This document shows positions 11,703-22,579 of a stretch of 64,000 bases of DNA, one piece after another (positions within the stretch are counted from its first letter, which is position 1; the number at the start of each line of letters is the position of its first letter). Made by a program: the position numbers and the translations under genes. Below the pieces are notes generated by a model that did not search any database, had not been told where the DNA came from, and saw only the letters and a program-made list of their open reading frames with translations. Origin of the DNA: Norana najaformis (Eukaryota; Annelida; Clitellata; Crassiclitellata; Hormogastridae); the NCBI GenBank assembly GCA_964023275.1, contig OZ029918.1, positions 12,176,855 to 12,240,854 on the forward strand, given 5' to 3'.

Positions 11703-14200
11703 GAGCATGAATCAAGATTGTAAGATAATTTCTTTTCAAGGCGACTTCTATACACCTATTTACCTAGCGCCAGTAGAATTCTGATTTCAGTCTATGATGT
11801 CTTGGTCGATAACACGTGAATGAAAATAGACCGGTCGTTTCAGAAAGCGTATTTATCTAGCGCCAACTGGGCTCTGATTTCATTTGAAAAGATCGACAAA
11901 AGCAAAAGATCAAAAAGACGATACACGACGGAGTTGAGTCGAACATAGGATTATTAAGAATGAGATTTTGTATAGGCCTATGCGTATATGTACATATATA
12001 TATATACATACATATGTGTACATGTATGCATATCTACACAGATAAGTACACTTGCGCTGACATGTCCAATATGTGGCGTGGAAGAGCATTAAATTTCAGG
12101 TATAACAAAAGCACCTGTATATAGAACCATTGGAGACGGCTCCTTATTTACTGATGCTACCTTCTTTTTCAGCACCGACTGTCCAGAGATCAGTCGCTGG
12201 TTTTATAACCAGCAGAGATTGGACAACTGCACGGGTATACATCGTGAAAAGAGTGCGGCGTGTTTGTTTGTGAATGTGTTAAACGGTCACTTCGGATTGG
12301 TCAGTTTGAATTCTTGTAAATGGTGACGTCATGAGCACCTCTTACGTATTGTAAGGGCACACAAGATTTTGTTTCAGCCAAGGAGTTTAGGTGACAGCTT
12401 GAAACCGCGGCGGCCACATTTGGTAGGCATAAAACATCTAGCCATCTCTTAATAGGTGGCGCCATATGCGTGTTTACACCCAACCACGGCTGTCTCCTGC
12501 GATTTTTGACAGTTCAATGTAAAATTTCAAATATGCTTGAACAACAGGCCTATAGTAGCCTATATTTTACATGCCGTTATTATATGAATTTACGAATGAA
12601 GTGTTTCAAAAATAACACCTATACTGAAAATACTATATATGCAGTAAAATTGGAGAAACATGTTAGTGTTATAACACAGGCTGAAAGTGCAAATCGAGGG
12701 GATTAGCAACCAGGATTCACAGCATACAGAAGAAACTACCTATCAAAGGCCAATCACTTTGTCTATAAGGCAAGAGACAACAGAGCTAACATGTTTACAA
12801 TTGATCTGCTGATATCAAAAAGCGTGTGACTCAAATGACATCATATGACCAGCATAGTACGATTACACGATTTACTGAGGTCTTGCGTAGTGTATGCAAA
12901 CGGTCAGAAGCCTCTGCAGTGTTTATATAGGCCAGAAATGGTTCGAAATAAAAAAGATCAGCATAACAAGGAGAACTAGTATAAGTATATCGTTGTCCAC
13001 ATATATCCGCATTTTGCTGTGCATGACTGCAGGAAAAAGAAAGCAAATGTCACAACAGGGACATTTGACCCAACTATAGCGCGCAGATACTCGGCATGGT
13101 GCTATCATTATCAAACAGTAAAGTTTTGATGCTAATATCTTTCCTACATTTGCTACTACTTTTCTTTTCCTACTTTTCCTACTTTCTTCCGTGTCCAAGT
13201 GTCACAAACATAGACAACCGTGTCTATTAAGTAATTATGTTTAGTGTTTTTCAAGTTTTAACATAAAAGTTAATTTTATGTTTCTCTAAATCCCTGCGTG
13301 ATACAGTCAATATGAAATTATAGTTGTGTTCAGCTTGAAGCTGTCTAACGTAATCACCAAAAGTTTTTCAGGAAGCAAAAAAAATTTAAAATTCGTTGTC
13401 CATTGTAATACTAATGCTATTACCAATATTCCAGGTCGTCGGAACAGAGGGGCCAAAGGCATGACCCCCACTCGAAATGAGCATAGATGCTTTTGTCCTC
13501 ATTTTTGACCGTTAAGGAAAAATGTTTGCGCTTAATTTCGAGTCAGGCTGATGTCGTGGGAGGTCGTAAAAATACAGTACGATCGTCCTTACTTGCCCTC
13601 CCTCTTTTCAGATATCTGGCGCCACTTCCCCCAGTCTCCAGACCGTGCCGACGCCCTTCTTAATACTAATATTAGTATAAGTACTACCAGTAGTAATAAT
13701 ACAATAGGCCTACCGTTATATCTATAATAATAACTTATAATAATAATAATTGTTATCTGCAGAGTTAAGGTAAACTTTATCTGCGACGATTTATTATATG
13801 CAGTCAGAATGCTAATACTCCTTTCGCTAATTAGCCTATATCACTATATAATAAATACAGAGGGCATAGATAAAGCAAGTAGAGTTACTGCTGCAGAGAC
13901 TTGAGAGCAAAGTTTGTCTGAAGAGCAGAGATGGAAAATCCTGGAACGAGTTTGCCGAACAAATATTAGAGTCATCATTAATTTCCAGTAGTGTATAATT
14001 ACCTTTGCAGTGCTGCGCATCCTTACTTAAAGTGCTTGATAAAGGTTTACCCAGCAGTATTCAGTATTAGTCTTAGCTGTCATAAACATAATTGCATACC
14101 GTATTTTGGGTTAAGTTCAGCTCTTTAGCACTGCATGCCCTTCGTGTCTTCTAAACAATGATTGCTACTGTTATTAACTACATTAAATTGCTGCTCTAAT
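11703..14200. other. Intergenic, no gene seen
   Basis: Contains short TATA/TACA runs (11993-12020) and AAT/AGT-rich patches (13660-13760). No repeat with clear ends or splice-bounded ORF. Confidence 0.5.
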
Positions 14201-14304
14201 TATATAGTTGGACGGATTCATTTGTGTGTGCTGGTCCTAGAGGCTTGTTCCCGGGTTTATCCGGTGGCCACGTCAGTCGTTCTGATTCGATTATGCTGTA
14301 TGGG

Positions 14305-14420
14305 CGGTTAAACAAGTTCATTCTACAATTTTCTCTGTCATGGGTTCAAACCTGACTGTAGACGAGTGACTAAGCAAGTTCGTTCTATAAATTAGTCTCA
14401 GCCATGGGTTCAGATATGGT
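14305..14420 (+). repeat. Tandemly duplicated tRNA-like (SINE) segment
   Basis: Two copies of a roughly 60-bp unit share AAGTTC-TTCTA and end in CATGGGTTCA; the first ends GGGTTCAAACC, a good B box. The second copy is mutated. Confidence 0.4.
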
Positions 14421-14872
14421 GATAGCTTTGTTATTATTGACTTCGTGCGTTCCTGCACAAACAACTGATCCAAACTATTACCTGAGACCTCTTGCGCGGC
14501 TTGGTGAACCAAACTCAAAGCAAATAAACACCCATAACCAGACATTTATAATATGTACATAAATGAAGCACTTCAAGATGCTGTCCTCTCTAGTGTTTCT
14601 TCTGCAGTCCTCAACAACAGCAATTATCTACAACTGGACGACTTTACTGCACGGTTACCATGCACCAGCTATGTTACTGCACCGACATCAGGACACTGTA
14701 TGCATTTATGTATATATGTTTGTATACGAGTATACGCGATATATATACACGCGACACTTCTGCTTCCACGATAACCGTATGTACAAGAACCTATCAAAAA
14801 TGGATGACTCAAAATGGCAGAGCTGGCCAGTCTCTTTTCATTGTCGGCTGCCGCTTTGTCGACGTCAGATTC

Positions 14873-14942
<70 letters not shown>
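14873..14942. repeat. (TA)n microsatellite
   Basis: About 35 TA units. The CpG-rich sequence after it (14950-15180) holds no recognised gene. Confidence 0.96.
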
Positions 14943-14944
<2 letters not shown>

Positions 14945-15274
14945 CTGATATTTACATACGGGGCGTTGAAACCGCGACCAGCTGGTGACGTTTACACCAA
15001 ACGAACTGTCGTCTGCTCGGACACGCGATCAATCGTATCGCGTTTCGCGCCTATTATGATTTGAGGGTCTTGTGTCGATGGTTCCGATTCGTCCGCCCGG
15101 TCAATAACGCACAGTGGCGCCCCCCGACGGACGCTCTCCGATCGAGGTGAAGCGTGGCACAGACGTCTATGCTGGTCCAATTGAACGAAAACATCCGTTT
15201 ATAACGTTTGTGTGCACGGTATAACCTCCTATATTTATTTATTTACATTGGTTAAAATTTTTAATGTAATAACA

Positions 15275-15545
15275 GATTTCTGTAGCGCCTCTTCAAAGGA
15301 GACTCCTCAGAGGTGCTTCTGACTTTACAGCATAAACCACAATCAAAGAGAATTGTTTTTAGTACCTCCTTATGTGCCTGACAATCCTACTGAGACTACC
15401 TTTCGTTCAGAACTGACAGCTTACCTCTTCCAGTCTGTTGATGGTTGGTGATGTTTCCTGTTGCCCGTCTTCAATGCGCACTTCTGAGCCGTTGTAGGGA
15501 GTGGCATTATTAAATTTCAGTTGTATTGTATTGCATTGTATCATT
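15275..15545 (+). repeat. Interspersed repeat fragment with GCGCCTCTTCAAAGG start
   Basis: TGTAGCGCCTCTTCAAAGG followed by ACAGCATAAACCACAATC and ending in TTGTATTGCATTGTAT. The same modules recur near 36920-37080 and 52440-52510. Likely a SINE or non-autonomous element; ends undefined. Confidence 0.5.
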
Positions 15546-16374
15546 TGGACGATCGATGGCCTTCGTCCGGTTGATACAATGCAGCTTTATTTAATAGAAT
15601 TTTAGACATTGATGCCTCTGACGATTAATGAACGAGAGACTCAGTGGCTGTCTCGATGTATCAGTGGAGAGTTTCCGGAAGGCAGTCGGCTATAGGCTTT
15701 GGTGCGCCAGATGTTCCGGTCATTAGGTGCTAGCGCAATACAAGTCATAGACAGGATGAGACTATAACATGCTTCGGTCAACCATTTATATAGCGTCTTT
15801 AGGACTCAACGTTGTACGCATGTATACCTGTGTGTATGAATGTGTGGTTGCATTATGAGATTGGTCTATAAAAAAGTAAGTCCTCATAACGTTTTCCGTC
15901 TCTATTCTCCATATATTATACTCTTACGTTCCTGAATAGGCTGCCAGCCGTGCTGCTACTGAGGTATGCGTTGCGCAGCGAGGTTCGCATCCAGTTGCCA
16001 GCGAACAGCGGTCCTGGGATGAGTGTGGACGCCAGCAGCAGCCGCGGTTGGTTAGGACAATGCGTGTCAGTGTTCTGTATCTACATGGACAGACCGGGCG
16101 TTCCCTAACCGGAAGCCGATTCCGAAAGGGGTGGACGGGGTGGTCGGGGATGGGAAGAGAAGGGAGCTGATCGGTCTGATTTCGTTTGAACATTCCTGTC
16201 TGTCGTTTGACTTCATCGCACGCATTCAGACGAGGCTGGCATTTGGGTAAAAACGGGTATACTAGAAAAGCAAACGGGTAGAGGTAAAAATAATAGGGGT
16301 ATCATTATAAGGGTCGTAGCTTACCTCTACGGTTACCTTGCCTCATCTCGCCTCTCTTTATTTTACCTTCTGTA

Positions 16375-16610
16375 ACCTTATCTTTACCCGCCAGGGCAGA
16401 AAAAGATGATTCGAGATTTTTGCTCCAATTGGGACCCTGAGCTAAGTAAGTTATAAAATGAGTTCGTCGACCGTACACTGCCGGTGGGAAGATCAGACGG
16501 CGATGGAGAAGACTGATCACCCATCCACCCTCAGATGCCAAGGCTAAGAAAGTGAAGTCGTTAACTCTACTTATACCCATGGTTGTCTCTCAGGGGTAGC
16601 TTAACCGACT
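16375..16610 (+). repeat. 5'-truncated SINE, same family as 54920
   Basis: CCCGCCAGGGCAGAAAAAGA through AAAATGAGTTCGTCGACCG aligns well with 54975-55060. CGGTGGGAAGATCAG through AGTGAAGTCGTTAA and CCATGG aligns with 55200-55310. The tRNA-like head is missing. Confidence 0.65.
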
Positions 16611-16647
16611 GCTTCTCTTCTTCACAGTTTATCTGTTCTATGCATAG

Positions 16648-16910
16648 GCTAAGTGTGTGTGTGTCTGTGTGTGTGTCTGTATGTGTGTGTGGATGTGTGG
16701 TTATGTGGATGTGGGTGTTTGTGTGTTTCTCTGTGTTTATGTGTCTCTGTGTGTGTCTCTGTGTGTGTGTGTTTGACTGGGTGGCTGAGGTAGGTCGGCC
16801 TCTATATGTACGTATCATGCGTATGTATATATGTATGTATGCATGTATGCATGTATGTATGAATGTAGGTAAGTATGTATTTATGTATCTAGGTATGTAT
16901 GTGTGTGTGA
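16648..16910. repeat. (GT)n-rich and (GTAT)n microsatellites
   Basis: Imperfect GTGTCT/GTGTGT from 16648 to 16772, then (GTAT)n/(GCAT)n from 16820 to 16905. Confidence 0.9.
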
Positions 16911-17639
16911 AAACTTATATTATAGCGGCTTTGAAGTACAGCAAAAAGGCGCTGGTGGAAGTCTTTCTAGAGTTGTTGGTTCCTGAGCCCCAGATAAAAT
17001 CTTGGTTTCCTCATGTGTAAAGTTTGTTGTGAATCGGTATACTCTATAATAGACCTAACATAGGCCTACATAATTAATGTATGTAATGTTCGTCTGTGAT
17101 GTCTGACAGTTTGACGCAGAAAGACAAATTAAGGTAGGGCCTACTGATGAGCTAATCTTGGCATGCTGGTCATCTTGATTATTATATTATTAAAAATAAT
17201 GTCAAAGCAAGTGCAAGCTTACCACCTGCATGCATCGATTATTTCGACTCTTATCTCTCGTTCACGTTGACTTACACTTTTCCTTCGAAGCGAGTCGCCT
17301 CGCTTACACTTTTCTTTACGAGTCGCTGTTTATCAAGAGCTTTTTTTGCCTCGTTTCCACGCAACGATGGACGAAGAGAAAGTGGCTGTCAAGGGACGAA
17401 GGCAATTACTTTGGCCTTGCATGCTGGCCCGGCGACTGTTTTAACTCTTTTATAGTCGGGCGTATTCGTAATGAATATGGGTTGACTTGGTGAAGCAAGT
17501 AATTAAATACCTTGGCCATTTCACTCTTCTAAGTCAGGCTGTGCTTTTTGCCTTGTGTACATGCAAGGCTGAAGCATAGTTTATACAGAGATACTCGATT
17601 ATATAAACATATGGATGCATACAGTATACATATATTCTT

Positions 17640-17775
17640 ACTTATTTACTTACTTAAGTGCTTACTTACTTACCTACCGACGTACTTACCTACCTGCGTA
17701 TACCTAAGTATGCCTACCTATATTTACTTACGTATTACTTGCCTGCCTGCTTGCTTGCGTGCTTACTTACTACAC
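17640..17775. repeat. CTTA/CCTA tetranucleotide-like repeat
   Basis: Degenerate TACTTACCTACC-type tetranucleotides. The stretch 16920-17640 shows no gene. Confidence 0.8.
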
Positions 17776-18057
17776 ATGTTCTATAATTTTCTTATGCTCA
17801 TACGTCTATCGTGTCCCAGTCTGCCTTCCAAAGTTATTTCATGAGTCAAGAGCGGATTTAGGAGAGTATTTGGGCGTACATCACCGAAGACAGACCACTG
17901 TTCTGAAATGGTCTACCATTTCATTTCCTTCAGAACAGTCTCGAACACCAGAGGGCCCTCGTGTAGGCCTAATGGATTTTGGGATGAACTGCTATCGCAA
18001 GTGATGGCCTTAGAGGTTATATGCTCATTTCGACGATGCGATCTTTGTCGATTTCAC

Positions 18058-18125
18058 GCGGCGAGACCGGGACTCGAGCCCAAGTCGCAGAGGCAAATAT
18101 CCGCCATCTCCTCACCAGACTAAAC
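18058..18125 (-). repeat. tRNA-derived SINE head
   Basis: Minus strand has TGGTGAGGAGATGG, then GGGCTCGAGTCCC (B-box variant, complement of 18069-18081). The flanks do not form an acceptor stem. Confidence 0.45.
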
Positions 18126-18639
18126 ATACGCCCTCTGCAACCGGGAATTCTCGAATTTGGCGATGAAATGGGTCTTTGAAGAGGTGTCGACCGTCTACCA
18201 ATGAGAGGTTATGCGAGCAACAGGTCGGCCACTGAAGAATGGCTGCTCTGCACAGATATCCGGACGCGGAATCTTTTACTATCACCGAGAGAGTACCAGC
18301 TGGTGGGCGCAACCGTGTGTTGCTAACATTACATTCGGCTTCCATTCATCATCATCAGTGCAAAACTCCTAACACGGTGCCAACTGTCAACTCCGAATGG
18401 GGCTCCGTTGGTTGTGTTCTGTACGTGTGTGCGAGAATCCACCAGTGCTGACTTTTCCAGCCACTCGAGCATCATTTGTTGCTTATATTTAGCTCTAATC
18501 TAACATCATTTAGACAAGCGACGAGTGCCTTCTAGAGATTTTTTGATGGCGCTATAAAAAGGCTTATTTACATAATTACATTTACATTGCATCAGTTACA
18601 TTGCATTGTGTAACATTACAGTAAGTGTATTTCTATAGT

Positions 18640-18790
18640 GCCCATCCATCCATTCATCCATCCACCCACCCTCCCACCCATCCATATATTCATCCATTCA
18701 TCCATCCATTCCTGCATACATATATACATACGTACATAAATACATAAATACATGCATGCATACATACATACATAAATACACAAATAGACA
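18640..18790. repeat. (CATC)n and (CATA)n microsatellites
   Basis: CATC/CACC tetranucleotides grade into CATA. Flanking sequence 18790-19370 is AT-rich with no gene visible. Confidence 0.9.
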
Positions 18791-19375
18791 ACATTTTATC
18801 GTTGTAGCCTAGTGTATGTATAGCCAATTTATGTATGCATACATACATTATGCAAAATCAGAGTTTATGTTTTAAATTTTCAGTGACATATTTAGGGATC
18901 TTGCACATGAATGATTTTCACTTTCCTTCTAAACACATTAATATTGAACCGGACAACAGAAGCACAATTACATCCATATACAGCTATATGTATATACGCC
19001 TACATTTACTCATATATACTGTAACAGCCAAGGTTTAGGTAAATACTTTAATAGATTAATACATACACACGCTTATGTGATGAAACAATGACAAATGTAA
19101 ACATACATACAGTGCATATGTATATAATGTGAGGCATAGTGCATAGGTCATAACCATTACTTCGTTGGTTCTTAATTGCATGAATTTTATAAGGTAATGT
19201 TTGCAATGACATCATCAACTATGTAGGTTTTTATATCGCATTTATTAAAACGGAACAAGTGCGAAGAATAAAGCCACAGTATCCATAATAGTAGGTCCGG
19301 TCAGAGACAAATAGTTGTACGGTTTATATATCCTATAGTCCTTCAAGTACAACGACAATAAAGAATACGAAGACG

Positions 19376-19574
19376 ATGACAATGACGACGACGACGACGA
19401 TGATGATGACGATGACAACGAATATGATGGTAGTGGTGGTGATTAGCATCATGATGATGATGATGACGATGATGATGATGACGATAATGATGATGACGAT
19501 GACGACGACGACGACGATGATGATGATGACGATGTCGATGACAACGAATATGATGGTAGTGGTGGTGATTAGCA

Positions 19575-19613
<39 letters not shown>

Positions 19614-19640
19614 CGACGACGACGACGATGATGATTATAA
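19376..19640. repeat. (GAC/GAT)n trinucleotide array with a 126-bp internal duplication
   Basis: Mixed GAC and GAT triplets. A non-repetitive insert, GATGACAACGAATATGATGG with the TAGTGGTGGTGATTAGCAT that follows, occurs at 19411 and again at 19537. A whole block was therefore tandemly duplicated. Confidence 0.9.
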
Positions 19641-20059
19641 CTCTATACATGACCTATAATAGTGCCATAGCGGTTATGCAACGGGTCTCATAATAACGTT
19701 ATTCTGTCTTTTAAGAAGTTCTCAAAATGTTCTCGACGAGAGTTGGTCTGCACTTTTAGGTGTCCAGCTGACTTCTTCACTCGGTGCTGAACTGGATATT
19801 TGAAATGAAGTCTTTCTTTAAGATGTCTTCTTTAAACCTAGTTGACCTGAACGGAAACCGTATGCTAGTAAAGCACAATCGATGAACTATATATATAACT
19901 ATATATATATATATATAACTAGGTAGATGTTGGTCTACCGTGGCATATAAACAGAATATATTTGTACGTGCCATGGCGCCGTTGTTCGTTTCAACTGCAA
20001 AACTACACCAGCAACTGACTGGCACAAAGTGTCTTGACTGTAGGCCACGCTGACTGTGC

Positions 20060-20160
20060 TGCACCACATACATACACGCATGTATGCATATGTGTGTGTA
20101 TGCATATGTGTATATATGCACGTGTGTATGAATGCATGTGTGCATGTACGTGTATGTGTA
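20060..20160. repeat. (CATA/TGTA) repeat just downstream of Gfi1
   Basis: ATGCATATGTGTG-type low-complexity DNA, probably within the 3' UTR of Gfi1 if the transcript extends past the stop at 20207. No polyadenylation signal was fixed. Confidence 0.7.
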
Positions 20161-20206
20161 TATATAGTAAACATCGGTAGTTACACTGTGTCCCTCCCTC
20201 GCCTCC

Positions 20207-20601
20207 TTAGACCAAGACAACGATCCCAGTGCCATGACTGTCCATGACCCTCGAAGTTGCTCCACTGACCCCGCAGTTGCCGTGGGTCAAAGCAGCCATA
20301 GAGGAATGGCATCGACCGGCGCCATTTTGAGCCGACAGGGCAGGGCGCGACTGGCCGTTGATGGCAGCGACGGAGCAGGAGGAGGACGAGGAGGAGGACG
20401 AGGATAAGGAGGAGGTGGAGGTGGTGGTGGTGGTGTGCTGCGTTTCAACATGGCGCCGAAGGTCGACCTTGCGCTGGAAGGCGCGAGGACAGACGTCGCA
20501 GGCAAACGGCTTGAAGCCAGTGTGCTTCCGGCTGTGGGTGATGAGGTTCGACGATTGGCTGAACGCCTTTCCACACTGACGGCACTGGTACGGCTTCTCA
20601 C
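20207..20601 (-). CDS. Gfi1: Gfi1 last coding exon: fingers 4-5 and Thr/Ser-rich C-terminal tail
   Basis: Starts after a GATAG acceptor and completes the HTGEKP linker. It encodes finger 4 (C310/C313/H326/H330) and finger 5 (C338/C341/H354/H359, ending VETQH). In vertebrates the protein stops a few residues later. Here the frame runs on for 75 residues: five Thr, a Ser run of about ten, then a region with Cys, Gly and Met and the end GIVVLV, stopping with TAA at 20207-20209. The Thr/Ser run is encoded by (ACC)n(TCC)n, a coding trinucleotide repeat. A CAT/CTT-rich microsatellite sits just upstream in the intron. Confidence 0.93.
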
Positions 20602-22520
20602 CTATCAGACAGATAAGAAAGCATCATCTCCATCATCATCATCTTCTTCTTCCTCTTCTTCTTCTTTCGTCATCATCGCCATTATCATCATCATAATCAT
20701 CAGCAGCAGCATCATTATCATCCTCATCCTCATCATCATCACCATCATCTTCTTCTTTTGTCATCATCGTCATCATCATCAGCAGCAGCATCATCTTCAT
20801 CATCATTATCATCACCATCATCTTTTATTGTCACCATTGTCGTCATAAGGCTTGCGTCAATTACATTGTCAGCCCTGTTCAATGAAAACGCTGTATCAAA
20901 TGACTAGTGGAAATTTGAACGCGCGTAAAACTCAAGCGTGCATTCATGGACATGCGCAGCATAAAGTACTTTGCCTCGGACGACTGCCTGGACATGTTCA
21001 GGCAGGCAGTGAGGTATATGTAGGCCTACATATGTTCCGTCTGTCTATGGACTCAATGGAGTTTGAATGATCACATGTTCATAAATGGAGTTGAAATTTA
21101 TACTTTGGAGAAACTGTGCAGATTTATATGATTAAAACATCGACAAGAGAAAATCAACACAAATCATGAAGAAAAGAAACATTCATAGGCCACAATATTT
21201 CGTATAAGATGTTATAAGTAGGGCTTCAGACAGAACTAAGACAGAACCGTCGAGTTAAGGAGTTAGGGAGGAATGACATACATCATCAGAAACTCGATTG
21301 AATTATTATTTTGTTTCTCGTCAATTACTGTTACAATTACACCTCTTTCAGCCTTGGTCAATTAAATTACAATTACTTTAGGGTCTATTACAATTACACT
21401 ATTTTAGTGACGTCATAAGTTCATGAGTCCATCAGCGCTTATATATTCCTTCCTTCAAACAGCAAAAGGACAGCATCAAGTCTATAAGGAGTTTCTCTTG
21501 AAATGTCGCTATACAAATTCATGATTACTAATCAAGATCAAGGGCGGATTCAGGAGGGTAATCGGACCATGATTTCATTTGAGTATAGGGGCTACGCCAC
21601 TGAGTTAGCCCCAAAACGGTATCGGTGATGTCTGTCCACGGAAGTGAGGACGCTATAAGCAAACAATTGCGCTAAAGATTCACTGAAGATCGTGACACAG
21701 TAACCGTCTAAGCTGAGATACAGATAGACAGACAGACAGACAGAGATAGAGGAAGACAGAGACAGACAGAGACAGAGAGAGGTTCAAACCCGAATTTTTC
21801 CCATTACAGAGCGAGGGCTCAACCAATCGGCGACTGTTAAATTTTCCACCCATGTCCGTTAATCTGGTTTTCAGAAGTTTTAAAACGGACAGTCAGTTGA
21901 TGTTGAATGTCGTTCCTCAATCGACCACCTCCAAAGTACAAGCCGCCGACCGAATGAGTCTGACTCACAAAATGGCGCTATGTAAATGTTGCATTACCAA
22001 CGATTTCCGGTGACCGAAAGCATTCCTCTCCAAAATGGCGGCTAAGCGGTGACGTCCAATCAAGTTACACGTAAAACGTATCTTCGGGCCGATTATAATT
22101 AGCTTGTCCGCAAATTACTCGAAATCGCTGAAGAGCTTTTGTGTGTTGACCGACCGCCCTAAATGTTTACCGTCTGTACCGCTGACACCGGTTGCTAACC
22201 ATCACTTGGAAGAAACCTCCATCCGGCGGGCAAATCCCGCTGACGTCGCTACGCGTTGGACGTGCGTGCACGCCGGCCGTGGCAGTTGTTCGCGTGGGCA
22301 GAGGCATCTGTTTGAGAGGCAGCACAGGTGACTGTTAGACTAATTACCATCATCCGCTGCCTGTAGATTCTGTCATTCGAGCGAGTGCTTGGGTATTGTC
22401 TGCTTGCGTTCCCTGCGTCGAAGTGAATGGGTAGAGGGGATGGTCAGTTTCGACCAAGTTCAGAGGTCGGTGAAGAATGGGTTTTAATCAGTATCTACAG
22501 GCGTTATACTAACGTAAACG

Positions 22521-22579
<59 letters not shown>

